Shown piece after piece: positions 43,495 through 53,403 of a stretch of DNA of 64,000 bases. The notes under the pieces are model-generated. The model was not told the DNA's origin and ran no database searches. It worked only from the letters and a program-made list of their open reading frames with translations. This DNA is from G963923945 sp965199175 (GTDB taxonomy: Bacteria > Pseudomonadota > Alphaproteobacteria > G963923945): positions 1,178,001-1,242,000 of the forward strand of contig OZ240684.1 of assembly GCA_965199175.1 (NCBI GenBank). The letters run 5' to 3'. A program made the position numbers and the translations under genes. Within the stretch, counting starts at the first letter, position 1. Each line of letters begins with the position of its first letter.

Positions 43495-45558
43495 ATGAAA
43501 CCAACATCTGGTGGGTATCACGCACTTGCACATCGATCCAGTCGGAGGGGGTCGGGTTTTGTCACTCTTCTGGCCCTGGGGATTTTATCTCTGAGCATCC
43601 TGGCCGATAACCCGGTCTGGGCACGGACCACGCAAGGTGATTCTTCCACCCAGGAGTCCCTTCCTTTCGGAAGAGAAAATGACTCCCTGGATAATGATCC
43701 CTTCAACCAGGAAGGGGAGAGTCCTGATACCCCGGCCTCTCCTCTCCAAGCACCCCAGGAGAGTGCAAAGGACGTTGAGATTGGGATCTTAGAAGAGATC
43801 AATCCGGACTCGGTGGGTATTCTCGAAAGTCACCAGGGGGGGCTGGGCGAACATATGTGGTCGGGAACATCACGAACCCGGGCCAGTGCTCTGATGAATC
43901 TGGTCTCGTCAACCAATCCATCCCTTTTTGTCCGTGATCTGATGCGCCGGATTGTGCTCTCCAATGCACGGGCTCCGGAAGGACATGCAGAGGGCAAAAG
44001 CCTGGTCGCCCGCCGAATCGATTTACTCTACGAAATGGGCGATATCGAATCGATGCGCGCCCTGATGAATGTTGCCCCTGCTCAGCATCTCAGCAGCACC
44101 CAAAGACGGGCCCATATTGATGGTTTGCTGTTGGCAGGAGATCATCTCAATGCGTGCCGTGAATTGGAACAAGATCCTGGCTCTTACCGGGAAATTTATT
44201 GGCGTCAACTGCGTATCTTTTGCGATTTGCTTTCCCAAAAACACGATAAAGTGCGTTTAAGCCTCGGCCTCTTACGTGATACGCCATCTCCTGAACATTG
44301 GGAATCATCAGCAGATCAGGAATTTCAGGATCTGGTCGAATACATCCTCAATGACCGAGAAAAGAACACCGGAGATAATACCGGAAATCAGGCCAGGAAA
44401 GAACCTCCGGCACTCCTGGAGCCGACCCCGCTGTCTTTTGCCTTAGCCCGTATCGGCCGGGTCGAAATACCCGGATTTTTGGATAAAACTTCTGATCCGG
44501 CGATTCTTGTATCGATTGCCTCTCATGCTCAGCTCCCTCTCATGATGCGGATCAGGGCAGCAGAAAAAGCAGAAAAATCTGGCCTTCTGCCAGCCGGGAG
44601 ATTGCAGAAACTTTACGAGAGTGTCGTATTTTCCAACGACATCATTGCCCAAATTTCTCAGGATATTGATCAGAATGCTTTTCTTAAAACAGACCATTCC
44701 AGGCAAGTCTTTCAGGGAGATCCAACCCGGACCCGTGCCTTGTTGTTGCAAGCAGCCAAGGCCCAACCTGCCGCATTATCATTGGCCCGTGCACGCCTCC
44801 TGGAGGCTCTCTATCAACAGGCACGCCAGGACGGTCTCTATACACCCATCGCCCGGGTCAGTGCGATGCTGTTGCTGGAACTCACACCTGAGCATCATTT
44901 GATCTGGTTTGCCGCTGAGGCTATTCGCGCTTTACTCACCGCCCGGGAAATTGATGCGGCCTTATCCTGGTACAGCATGATCGAACACTATGCCTATACA
45001 ACCCCCCAGGCAGCCACGATCCGCCGGGAAGTCTGGCCGCTGATCCAGATCGCCGATTTTGAAGACCGGTTGCTGTGGAATGATGATATCCTGCACTCCT
45101 GGATCATCGGCCACCAGACCGTACACCACACCAAAACCACCGAGGCACAGAATATATCAGGGCATGATTCCGCTTTAGATCCTCAGGAAGCCGATGCGCC
45201 AAAACATAACCAAAGCCCGGCCATTTCCCTGATTTTAGCACTGCTTGCCGGCCTTGGGGAGCCAGTGACCGGCGATCATTGGGCGTTTGCCTGGAATACC
45301 GGGTCTCCTCTGCCCGGTGATATGACACCCAATCACAGCGCATCAATGGCTGCCCTCATCAATGCCTTACGGGAATCGTCACAATCCTTGCGGGTTGCTG
45401 AGACTGTCTTTCTGGCCCTTGCCTGCCTTGGTGATCAATCACCCGGCACCGCTTCTCCCCTGATTTTACAAGAAATTGTCTCTGCCTTACGCCATATCGG
45501 CCTTGATGAAGAGGCCCGCTTTCTGGCTCTGGAAGCGGCTCTTAGTGAGGATATCTGA
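43495..45558 (+). CDS. Large secreted helical protein of unknown function
   Basis: About 687 residues from the ATG at 43495. A signal sequence (GFVTLLALGILSLSILADNP, then VWA-RT) is followed by an acidic linker and a long helical domain with repeat-like segments such as GRVEIPGFLDKTSDPAILVS and ARARLLEALYQQARQDGLYT, suggesting an alpha-solenoid. Comparable proteins between aroK and xerD in related genomes are sometimes annotated as 'antifreeze glycopeptide polyprotein', a name with no functional support. The region just before the start repeats TTCCCACGTTAA. Confidence 0.75.
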   Translation: MKPTSGGYHALAHRSSRRGSGFVTLLALGILSLSILADNPVWARTTQGDSSTQESLPFGRENDSLDNDPFNQEGESPDTPASPLQAPQESAKDVEIGILEEINPDSVGILESHQGGLGEHMWSGTSRTRASALMNLVSSTNPSLFVRDLMRRIVLSNARAPEGHAEGKSLVARRIDLLYEMGDIESMRALMNVAPAQHLSSTQRRAHIDGLLLAGDHLNACRELEQDPGSYREIYWRQLRIFCDLLSQKHDKVRLSLGLLRDTPSPEHWESSADQEFQDLVEYILNDREKNTGDNTGNQARKEPPALLEPTPLSFALARIGRVEIPGFLDKTSDPAILVSIASHAQLPLMMRIRAAEKAEKSGLLPAGRLQKLYESVVFSNDIIAQISQDIDQNAFLKTDHSRQVFQGDPTRTRALLLQAAKAQPAALSLARARLLEALYQQARQDGLYTPIARVSAMLLLELTPEHHLIWFAAEAIRALLTAREIDAALSWYSMIEHYAYTTPQAATIRREVWPLIQIADFEDRLLWNDDILHSWIIGHQTVHHTKTTEAQNISGHDSALDPQEADAPKHNQSPAISLILALLAGLGEPVTGDHWAFAWNTGSPLPGDMTPNHSASMAALINALRESSQSLRVAETVFLALACLGDQSPGTASPLILQEIVSALRHIGLDEEARFLALEAALSEDI

Positions 45559-45601
45559 GTGCTCCTGAAGACGTAAAGATGCTCTTTGGAAAAATATTCC
45601 T

Positions 45602-46582
45602 GTGAAAACACCGGCCCAACAGGATCGTTTAAGTGCTGATTTTTTGAGCATTCAACGTTTTCTGGAAATGCTGGTTGCCGAACGTGGCCTGGCCTTAAAC
45701 AGCCGCCTTGCCTATCAACGGGATCTGATAGCGGTTGCCGACTGGCTGAAACAGTATCACCAAAACCTGATATCAGCCGCAAAAGAAGACCTTTCGGCTT
45801 ATTTGGTGGCCTTGTCAAAAAAGGGGATGAGCCGGAAAACCGCCGCCCGGCGTTTATCGGCATTGCGCCAATATTACCGTTTCCTGATTGAGGAATCGGT
45901 GCGTGATGATGATCCCACAGTGATGATTGATTCCCCTCAATCAGTACGCCGGTTACCAAAGATACTCTCCTCAGACGAAATCGGAGAGATCATTGATGCC
46001 GCCGATCTCTTAGAAGGAATAGACAAAAAGCGCCTGAGAGCATTGCTTGAAATTCTGTATGCCACCGGCATGCGGGTTTCCGAGCTGGTCAGTCTTCCTC
46101 TCTCAGCATTATCGCGTGATCTTGATTATCTCAGAGTTCAGGGAAAAGGAGGGCATGAACGCTTTCTGCCCCTCGGGGAGACCGCTCAAAACGCCCTGGC
46201 AACCTATCTCGCCACGCTCAACCAAACATCCATACAGACGAAAAAACAAACCCATAAAACAACACAACCCTGGTTGTTCCCGTCATCAGGAGCTTCCGGA
46301 TATCTTAGTCGTCAATATTTTGCGCGGCTGCTCAAGAAAGCAGCCGCAAAGGCTGGTCTTAATCCTGATCGTGTTTCTCCCCATGTTCTGCGTCACGCTT
46401 TTGCCACGCATCTCCTCGAAAACGGTATGGATTTACGCCATTTGCAACAATTACTCGGACATGCTGATATCGCCACCACCCAAATATATACCCATATCAG
46501 CCCCCAGCATTTGCGCGATTTAATCGAATCCCATCACCCCCTGGCCAAAATGAAACCAGACAAACACCGCACAGAGCGTTGA
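45602..46582 (+). CDS. xerD: Site-specific tyrosine recombinase XerC/XerD
   Basis: Resolves chromosome dimers at dif with its paralogue. N-terminal SAM-like domain (FLEMLVAERGLALNSRLAYQ) and catalytic domain with YATGMRVSELVSL (Arg), VSPHVLRHAFATHLLENGMD (HxxR), LLGHADIATTQIYTHI (His/Tyr nucleophile). 326 residues. The call as XerD rather than XerC rests on overall form and location. GTG start. Confidence 0.92.
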   Translation: MKTPAQQDRLSADFLSIQRFLEMLVAERGLALNSRLAYQRDLIAVADWLKQYHQNLISAAKEDLSAYLVALSKKGMSRKTAARRLSALRQYYRFLIEESVRDDDPTVMIDSPQSVRRLPKILSSDEIGEIIDAADLLEGIDKKRLRALLEILYATGMRVSELVSLPLSALSRDLDYLRVQGKGGHERFLPLGETAQNALATYLATLNQTSIQTKKQTHKTTQPWLFPSSGASGYLSRQYFARLLKKAAAKAGLNPDRVSPHVLRHAFATHLLENGMDLRHLQQLLGHADIATTQIYTHISPQHLRDLIESHHPLAKMKPDKHRTER

Positions 46583-46780
46583 CAAGCCTGAATGGTTGGA
46601 TCATTTTCGCTCCCGCATCTTTGCAGACGTCCTGGGTTTCCCCGGTCCTGAACGGGATTATGTCAATTTTCTCTGGCTGCGATCTGTTTGCGGCGTTGAT
46701 TTTAGAAAAAATATCAGGAAAAACAGGGCTGAGAAAAAAACACCTCTTGTTAAAAAAAACTGAATATAGAAGGAAAAAAG
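46583..46780. other. Spacer between xerD and the lyase gene
   Basis: No gene is seen. An AAAAAATATCAGGAAAAACAGG-like A-rich stretch (46707-46770; first 12 bases AAAAAATATCAG) precedes the lyase Shine-Dalgarno GAAGGAAAAAAG. The promoter for the lyase gene is probably here. Confidence 0.35.
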
Positions 46781-47758
46781 ATGAGTTTCACGGTCATTGA
46801 TCAAGCCAAACCCCGTCTCAACAGAAGTGAACTGGCTGTCCCGGGGAGCAATCCGGACATGTTTGAAAAAGCGGCGGCCTCCGATGTTGATGTCATTTTT
46901 CTTGATCTTGAAGACGCGGTCGCACCCGATGAGAAAGAACAAGCCCGTAAAAATATTATCACGGCCCTGAATGATATCGATTGGCGTGGCAAAACATTAT
47001 CCGTACGCATCAATGGCCTGGATACCCACTATATGTATCGCGATGTCGTTGATGTAGTCGAACAAGCCGGTCACAATCTTGATCTTATCATGATCCCCAA
47101 GGTCGGGACCGCTGCCGATGTTTATGCTCTTGATATGTTGGTCACCCAGATTGAAGATGCCATGAAATATAGCAAAAAAATTGGCTTCGAGATGATCATT
47201 GAAACCGCTCTGGGCATGCAGAATGTTCATGAAATTGCTGCTGCCAGCCCGCGTAATGAATCCCTCCATTTCGGGGTTGCTGATTATGCCGCCTCAACAA
47301 AAGCCAAAACGACTGTCATTGGTGGTCCAAACCCCAATTATCATGTCCTGACTGATCCTGATGATGCCGGTCATCGTGATGTCCATTGGGGGGATATGTG
47401 GCATTATGCGGTTGCCCGCATGGTGGTTGCAGCCCGGGCCAATGGCCTGCGCCCCATTGATGGTCCGTTTGGGGATTTCAATGATCCCGATGGTTACCGG
47501 GCACAAGCCAATCGTTCAGCCACTTTAGGATGCGAAGGAAAATGGGCGATTCACCCCAAACAAATCAATCTGGCCAATGAGGTCTTCAGCCCGACCGAAG
47601 CCGAAACCACCAAGGCTCAACGTATTCTCGATGCCATGGCTGAGGCCCAGAAAATGGGGAAAGGTGCGGTTACTCTTGACGGACGCCTGATTGACATCGC
47701 CTCAATCAAACAGGCTGAGGTCATGGTGCAAAAAGCCAAACAAATCGCCAGCCGATAA
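46781..47758 (+). CDS. mcl1: L-malyl-CoA/beta-methylmalyl-CoA lyase (CitE-like)
   Basis: Cleaves malyl-CoA to glyoxylate and acetyl-CoA, and beta-methylmalyl-CoA to glyoxylate and propionyl-CoA. Motifs: RSELAVPGSNPDMFEKAAAS, DVIFLDLEDAVAPDEK, SVRINGLDTHYMYRD, IETALGMQNVHEIAAAS and GCEGKWAIHPKQI. 325 residues, the size of Mcl1 enzymes of the ethylmalonyl-CoA and related pathways. The mutase genes elsewhere in the window fit this pathway. It could also act on other CitE-type substrates. Confidence 0.87.
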   Translation: MSFTVIDQAKPRLNRSELAVPGSNPDMFEKAAASDVDVIFLDLEDAVAPDEKEQARKNIITALNDIDWRGKTLSVRINGLDTHYMYRDVVDVVEQAGHNLDLIMIPKVGTAADVYALDMLVTQIEDAMKYSKKIGFEMIIETALGMQNVHEIAAASPRNESLHFGVADYAASTKAKTTVIGGPNPNYHVLTDPDDAGHRDVHWGDMWHYAVARMVVAARANGLRPIDGPFGDFNDPDGYRAQANRSATLGCEGKWAIHPKQINLANEVFSPTEAETTKAQRILDAMAEAQKMGKGAVTLDGRLIDIASIKQAEVMVQKAKQIASR

Positions 47759-47806
47759 GTGTTTTGAAACCGTATCGGCTCCTGATAAAATGATGTTCAG
47801 ATATAT

Positions 47807-47831
47807 CCCGGCTTCCGTAAAGGAAGCCGGG
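47807..47831. terminator. Perfect 10-bp hairpin after the lyase gene
   Basis: CCCGGCTTCC, loop GTAAA, GGAAGCCGGG, 48 bp after the stop codon. The stem is strong; a T-rich tract follows only after about 20 bases, so classical intrinsic termination is not certain. Confidence 0.6.
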
Positions 47832-48064
47832 TCAGTCTGTAGACCGCCTTATTTTGCCCCTCATTGAGGGTCCATGTTCCGGGATTTTCATTCTGGAATT
47901 TCTTTTTGAGACACTTTTTTTGAGATAACAAGGGAGCCATGGTCCTCAGACAGAGTGATCCGGGCGAAAAAACCCAACCCGAAAGCCCGGTCTATCCGGA
48001 AGCCGGACCGATAAAGAGGCGACACAATCACAAAAAGGCAACACAGGGGATAGAGGTAACAGCG

Positions 48065-49009
48065 ATGCAGGTTTTCCTTGATTTTGAAAAACCGCTCTGC
48101 GAACTCGAGGCCAAGATTGGCGAACTACGTCATCTTGCCGATGATAATACGATCAATATCGCTGATGAGATTGCCAAACTCCAGACCAAGTCTGAGAAAT
48201 TTCTGCGTCAGACATATGCCAGACTCACCCCCTGGCAAAAAATTCAGGTCGCCCGCCACCCCAACCGCCCACGCTTTGGTGATTATGTTGCTGCTTTGGT
48301 TGACGATTTTACACCGCTATCGGGGGATCGCCTTTTTGCTGAAGACAGTGCCATCATCGGCGGGCCAGGGAAATTCCGGGACCGGCCAATCATCGCCATT
48401 GGCCAGGAAAAAGGCAAAGACACCCAATCACGTATGGCCTGTAATTTTGGTATGGCCCGACCAGAAGGGTATCGAAAAGTCATGCGTCTGGTCGATTTGG
48501 CAAACCGATTCGGCTTACCAATCCTGACCTTTGTGGACACACCTGGAGCCTATCCGGGTATTGACGCCGAAGAACGTGGCCAGGCCGAGGCGATTGCCCG
48601 TAGTACCGAAGTTTTTCTCAATGCCCGTGTGCCCATTGTGACCACGATCATTGGCGAGGGAGGATCCGGAGGGGCTGTTGCCATTGCAGCATCTGACTGT
48701 CTGATCATGCTTGAGCATTCGGTCTATTCGGTCATTTCACCAGAGGGTTGTGCATCGATTTTATGGAGAGATGGCGACAAAGCCCAGGAAGCCGCTGCGG
48801 CCATGAAAACCACCGCCCAGGATCTGCTTAAGCTGGGGATTGCCGATGTCATTGTTCCCGAACCTTTAGGGGGAGCACACCGAAACCCACAAGAAGCAAT
48901 CAGCACTCTGGGTGATGCCATATCCAAGGCTTTTGAACCCCTGTATGGTTTGAAACCTGACGTATTACTGGAACAACGTCACAATAAATTTCTCAACATA
49001 AAGTCCTGA
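48065..49009 (+). CDS. accA: Acetyl-CoA carboxylase carboxyltransferase subunit alpha
   Basis: Transfers the carboxyl group from biotin to acetyl-CoA with AccD. Starts MQVFLDFEKPLCELEAKIGE and contains PWQKIQVARHPNRPRFGDYV, LPILTFVDTPGAYPGIDAEE, IGEGGSGGAVAIAASDCLIM and SPEGCASILWRD. 314 residues, the usual length. The ATG at 48065 is preceded by GAGGTAA. The frame is open 42 codons further upstream, but that segment is not conserved-looking. Confidence 0.95.
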   Translation: MQVFLDFEKPLCELEAKIGELRHLADDNTINIADEIAKLQTKSEKFLRQTYARLTPWQKIQVARHPNRPRFGDYVAALVDDFTPLSGDRLFAEDSAIIGGPGKFRDRPIIAIGQEKGKDTQSRMACNFGMARPEGYRKVMRLVDLANRFGLPILTFVDTPGAYPGIDAEERGQAEAIARSTEVFLNARVPIVTTIIGEGGSGGAVAIAASDCLIMLEHSVYSVISPEGCASILWRDGDKAQEAAAAMKTTAQDLLKLGIADVIVPEPLGGAHRNPQEAISTLGDAISKAFEPLYGLKPDVLLEQRHNKFLNIKS

Positions 49010-49171
49010 AGAATACCCATGCTGAGAAATAACATGCCCTGAGAGATCATATACACTGAGAGACAGAAACCCTGTGCTCAAAGATCCTGTGCTCAAAGAT
49101 AACGTATCGGTTCCATCACGCATGCCTGCTCAGTCATGAGTCTGGAAAGCCTGCCCGACCCGGCACGCATG

Positions 49172-50365
49172 TTATGATCCGTCTGTTTTGCCGTATGCTG
49201 TTGCCTTTGACATTGTGGTGCATATCTGAGCAGCTTTTTCATGGATCGGAGAGAGGCTTTGCGCTGATGCGGAAAATCCGATGTCAGTGATTTTTCTGCT
49301 TTCTTCAAAAAATTCTTCGATCATGTTGCCGGTGAAATTGGCATGCAGTGAGACCGCATCTTTGAAGCTGGTTGCGTGCAGCAACAGTCTGGAAAAATCG
49401 AGCCCTGATTTGGCACTGCGCCCAATATAGTCAGACAAACGCATCCCGACATTTTCCAGACCTTTACTCAGGGTCATCCCGGCCTGGATAGCATCAGAAC
49501 AGCTGTCATTGGTGAAATTCAAAATATTCCGGATATCCTGGATATTTTGTGGCAGCACCGGGTTGAGAGAAACATCCGGCGTCCTGGTCCGCGAAACCCT
49601 GGCCAGGCCCTGCGAAATGTTGGTCGGCACATTCCTGGTTGGTACAATTTCGGATTTTGTAACTTTGGTTTGCGCAACTTTGGTTTTTTCTACATTCGCG
49701 GCTTTATGGCCGGCATCCCGACGGCCAGCAGCCGGGGTTTTAGGTGATACGGTTTTGGGCGATGCGGTCAGAACTGTGGTCCTGGATAGGGTCGCCTGGG
49801 TCAGCACTGGAACTGCTTCCCGAACATCCGGCGTTTCGGTCATCCCCCTGGACTCTTTCACATTCCCGGACTGTGAAAATGCTGGTGATGTTTGCTTTGT
49901 TTTTTGGCGACCCGGCACGGCTTGTGCGGATTGCGGCGGCATCACTGGCTCAGTCCCGGATTTTTTCGCTGCTTTGGCTCGTTTGGCTTTTTGGGCCTTC
50001 TTTTTGAGGGTCTGACCATCGGTTTTCGCCTGTTGTGGCTGAGGCGGTTCGCTCTGAGGTGGTTCAGTCTGAGACTGTTCAGTCTGATGTGGCCCGGTCT
50101 GACGAACAACCGAATGGGTTTTCTCAGTATCGGCCAGAGAAAGACGAACCGCCGGCTGGCTCTTTTCTTGAGTCATCATGGCTTTTTTCTTGTGGTGACT
50201 CTTTTTCTCATGATCACTCAATGAAACAGCCGGTTGATCAGAGGCCACAGACATACGCCCGGTAACCGGTTTTTCAGAAAATCCCGAAGCGGTATCAAAC
50301 GTTGTCAGATCTGGGACGTTACGTTTGTTTTCTTTGGGGCGTTTGCTTTCTTTTTGATGAGGCAT
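49172..50365 (-). CDS. Phasin-like protein with long low-complexity N terminus
   Basis: The C-terminal 120 residues (NILNFTNDSCSDAIQAGMTL to the end) have the amphipathic helices of a phasin domain, with ATSFKDAVSLHANFTGNMIE and EESRKITDIGFSASAQSL. Phasins coat polyhydroxyalkanoate granules. The first 270 residues are Lys/Ala/Pro/Gln-rich with repeats such as QTEPPQSEPPQPQQ, reminiscent of PhaF-like phasins whose basic tails bind DNA, though at the opposite end. Granule and carbon-storage roles fit the acyl-CoA genes nearby. Confidence 0.72.
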   Translation of the reverse strand: MPHQKESKRPKENKRNVPDLTTFDTASGFSEKPVTGRMSVASDQPAVSLSDHEKKSHHKKKAMMTQEKSQPAVRLSLADTEKTHSVVRQTGPHQTEQSQTEPPQSEPPQPQQAKTDGQTLKKKAQKAKRAKAAKKSGTEPVMPPQSAQAVPGRQKTKQTSPAFSQSGNVKESRGMTETPDVREAVPVLTQATLSRTTVLTASPKTVSPKTPAAGRRDAGHKAANVEKTKVAQTKVTKSEIVPTRNVPTNISQGLARVSRTRTPDVSLNPVLPQNIQDIRNILNFTNDSCSDAIQAGMTLSKGLENVGMRLSDYIGRSAKSGLDFSRLLLHATSFKDAVSLHANFTGNMIEEFFEESRKITDIGFSASAQSLSPIHEKAAQICTTMSKATAYGKTDGS

Positions 50366-50761
50366 TGTTCCTGCTCCTTCAGCATTCCTGTTTATTGAAA
50401 CGGTCTTTAAGCGATCTTTGGTCCTAAGAGGTCTTTGGTGAAGATTCCTGGTCTTTATCTTGATCGGTCTTTATCTTGATCAGTGGCGGCCTTCACCCCT
50501 AAATGCTGCACTGCATACTTATCACGCACTGTATGTATATCTTATAGATATTTATGCTCTCTGTGGTTTTTCATTGAATAGAGGCGGTTTGGTCTTTTGA
50601 TAAAAGGTTGTTTATGTTGCACCGCAATAATCAATCACAAAGAGAGTCTCTGGTCAAGCCCCCTATGGAAAGACCCTGCCACAACCATTGATAACCGGGG
50701 AATCAAACGTCCCCCGGCCCGGAAAAAATCCCGAAGGAAGAAGAGTCTGAGGAAGGAGAGC
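50366..50761. other. Spacer between lysK and the phasin gene, repeat-containing
   Basis: No gene is seen. GGTCTTTATCTTGATC is present twice (about 50451-50482), and GTCTTTAAG/GTCTTTGGT variants precede it. The rest holds the phasin promoter. Confidence 0.4.
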
Positions 50762-52339
50762 CTATGATTCCTGCTCAGCAAGCCGTTCATCAATCAGACG
50801 AATCATCGGCTGAATACCATACAAAGCAATGAATGATCCCATGCGCGGCCCCTGGCTTTGGCCCAGTAAGACTTCATACAAAGTACGAAACCAATCGCGC
50901 AAATTACTAAAACCATGGCATTTACCGACCTCATAGACCATGGTTTGAATAGCCTCAGCCTCAGCATCAGCAGGCAAATCAGCCAGATTCGCAGCCAGAT
51001 CACGCAAAGCCTCTTTTTCCACTGGCTGTGCGGGTCGACAGGCTTGGTTGGGCTGGATGAAATCTTTATAATATGCAACCGCACATTCAGCCATACGATC
51101 CAGCAAAGGGTCATTCCGGGGCGTTGATTGCGGAGCATATTTCTGAATAAACCCCCATATTGTCTCCTTATCCCCGGCATGGCAGACACTGGCCAGATTA
51201 AGCAGCAATGAATAATTCAATCCAGCCGGTCGATGGGGTGGGGTCCCGCTATGGATATGCCAGGCCGGGTTATCCAGCCTCTGGCTTCCGGTCTGTTGAG
51301 CAGACTTGGTCAGATGAGAGAGATAGTCATCCATCGCCCGGGGAATGACATCAAAATAAAGCCGTTTGGCCCGGCGCGGCGCATGATACATGAATAAAGC
51401 AAGGCTTTCCCGGGGCGCATATTGCAACCACTCTTCCACCGAAAGACCATTGCCTTTTGATTTAGAGATTTTTTCGCCATTCTCATCCAAAAACAGCTCA
51501 TAGGTGAAACCATTGGGCGGCGATCCACCGAGAATTTTGGTAATACGCCCCGACAACCGCACCGAATCGATCAGATCTTTTCCCGACATTTCATAATCAA
51601 CCCCCAGAGCCAGCCAACGCATGGCCCAGTCAACTTTCCATTGCAGCTTGCAATGCCCGCCACCAACCGGGGTCTCAATCTGACGTCCGGAGGGATGACG
51701 ATAAATAATTGTCCCATCATCGGGCCGGGCTTCAATCACTTCGGCTTGCAAGACGCATCCGGTCTCCGGACATAGCGGCAGAAAAGGCGCATATGTCGCC
51801 CGACGCTCTGGTCCCAAAGTCGGTAAAATGACATCAATTACTTTTTGATACTGATTGAGTATTTTCAAAATAACCGAATCAAACCGGCCCGATTGATACC
51901 AGTCGGTCGCACTTTGAAATTCATAGTCAAAACCGAAAAAATCAAGAAACTTGCGTAATTGAGCGTTGTTGTGATGACCAAAACTCTCATACTGGCCAAA
52001 CGGATCCGGAATCCGGGTCAAAGGCTGGCCCAGATGAGCATGCATCATCTCCTGGTTGGGAACATTATCCGGAACCTTACGCAATCCATCCATATCATCG
52101 GAAAAGATAAAGAGCCTGGTTGGAATCGTGCTCAAATGGCTGAAAGCCTGACGCACCATGCTCGTGCGGACCACCTCGCCAAAGGTCCCGATATGCGGCA
52201 ACCCCGACGGACCATAGCCGGTCTCAAAAAGAACAAATCCCTTTTCCGGGGTCTGGCCATCAAAGCGCTGAGCCAGGGCACGGGCCTCCTGAAACGGCCA
52301 GGACTGAGCCTGCAAAACCGCAGTATCTGGTTGATTCAT
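50762..52339 (-). CDS. lysK: Class I lysyl-tRNA synthetase
   Basis: Charges tRNA-Lys. Class I signatures are GPSGLPHIGTFGEVVR (HIGH) and GEKISKSKGNGLS (KMSKS). TRLFIFSDDMDGLRKVPDNV is characteristic of the archaeal-type LysRS-I, the form found in many alphaproteobacteria instead of the class II enzyme. 525 residues. ATG at 52339; an ATG at 52345 adds two residues. Confidence 0.95.
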   Translation of the reverse strand: MNQPDTAVLQAQSWPFQEARALAQRFDGQTPEKGFVLFETGYGPSGLPHIGTFGEVVRTSMVRQAFSHLSTIPTRLFIFSDDMDGLRKVPDNVPNQEMMHAHLGQPLTRIPDPFGQYESFGHHNNAQLRKFLDFFGFDYEFQSATDWYQSGRFDSVILKILNQYQKVIDVILPTLGPERRATYAPFLPLCPETGCVLQAEVIEARPDDGTIIYRHPSGRQIETPVGGGHCKLQWKVDWAMRWLALGVDYEMSGKDLIDSVRLSGRITKILGGSPPNGFTYELFLDENGEKISKSKGNGLSVEEWLQYAPRESLALFMYHAPRRAKRLYFDVIPRAMDDYLSHLTKSAQQTGSQRLDNPAWHIHSGTPPHRPAGLNYSLLLNLASVCHAGDKETIWGFIQKYAPQSTPRNDPLLDRMAECAVAYYKDFIQPNQACRPAQPVEKEALRDLAANLADLPADAEAEAIQTMVYEVGKCHGFSNLRDWFRTLYEVLLGQSQGPRMGSFIALYGIQPMIRLIDERLAEQES

Positions 52340-52907
52340 CGCCATATTACCCGGAAAAAAATGATCTCTCGCCCTGGCATTTTTGCCCGGCCAGAACCAG
52401 ACAGACAGCCTTCCTGAACAACATCATGCCCCCCTAACATCAAAAGGGGCCTGTGAAAAATTTATCATTCGATACAAATACTAAAAAAAGAATTATTCAT
52501 ACTGCCCTGAATGGCTCACAATACTCAAACCTATCTTGATGGCGTCATATTGTGTAGGTTGTCTCAGATAAAATCTTTATACATAAAATTTACGTTTATT
52601 ATAAATAATATAACACAAAATATTGACGTCAATCGATCATCTGACCTAATTTCTCACGATCAGATTCCGTGAAAGATATGACATAAAAACAGGATGTAGA
52701 AGATATGGAAAAAAGAGAGATATGGAAAAGAAAAAAGATATCTAAAAATGGGAAGATACAGAAAAACCGGAAAGGTTTTCCTGCCCATACAGATTTGTTT
52801 TCCTGTTTTCATTCCTGATTTTCGCAAAGCATCCCATGACAGCATCTCTTCTTAAATATTTTTCATCTTATTGTTTCATCTTATTGTAACGTCCGGGGCT
52901 TTTCGCA
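52340..52907. other. AT-rich divergent spacer before the sulfite-reductase genes
   Basis: About 570 bp with no supported gene. An AT-rich block (52570-52620) and purine-rich repeats of GAAAAAAGAGAGATATG type (52705-52760) are present, and TTTCATCTTATTG is duplicated near 52860-52887. Promoters for lysK and for the DUF2849-cysI genes must be here. No riboswitch fold was recognised. Confidence 0.45.
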
Positions 52908-53249
52908 TTGACAGAGCATCCAAAAATCATCACAGCCAATCGGTTGATTGATGGTGCGGTTGTCTATATGACCGGTACCATCATGGCTGATGCTATGGGT
53001 AACATTGGCTGGAGCGAAGACATCAAAGCAGCTGTAGCAGCAACCTCACAGGAGCAGGAATCGATCATGCTGGCCCAGGCCAACCAGGCAGTCGCTGACC
53101 GCCTCATTGTCGAGCCTTACATGATCCCGGTTTCAGATAAAAATCATACGGCCCTGGCATTGCGGGAGCAAATTCGGGCCCAGGGTCCGACAATCCGTCT
53201 TCAGGATAACCGCAAACCCCGCCCCAACCCCATCGCTGATACGCCTTAA
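52908..53249 (+). CDS. DUF2849 protein of the sulfite-reductase operon
   Basis: 113 residues starting TTG-ACA-GAG (MTEHPKIITANRLIDGAVVY), with GNIGWSEDIKAAVAA. DUF2849 proteins are found almost only upstream of the nitrite/sulfite reductase gene in alphaproteobacteria, as here. Function is unknown; a role in sulfite reduction is inferred from context. Confidence 0.85.
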   Translation: MTEHPKIITANRLIDGAVVYMTGTIMADAMGNIGWSEDIKAAVAATSQEQESIMLAQANQAVADRLIVEPYMIPVSDKNHTALALREQIRAQGPTIRLQDNRKPRPNPIADTP

Positions 53250-53403
53250 AAAAGACTTAAAAAAACCGACATCTGTCGGTAAACAGATACCGGGAAAATC
53301 AGTCGCATCATACACTCAACATCGATCAAACCCGACACACTCAACCAGCCTCATTCAACCATATTGATGAAACCATACCGATCAATCATCGTGACACGTT
53401 ATC

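Noticed and set aside
47939..48064. N-terminal extension of AccA by 42 codons
   Set aside because: The extension is not AccA-like and the ATG at 48065 has a good ribosome-binding site and the conserved start.
49509..50224. Plus-strand frames antisense to the phasin-like gene
   Set aside because: They mirror the biased Lys/Gln/Pro codons of the real gene and show no independent coding features.
53265..53280. ACCGACA-TC-TGTCGGT hairpin as a terminator after the DUF2849 gene
   Set aside because: The run of A precedes rather than a run of T follows on the gene's strand, so it does not look like an intrinsic terminator for that gene, and no minus-strand gene needs one.
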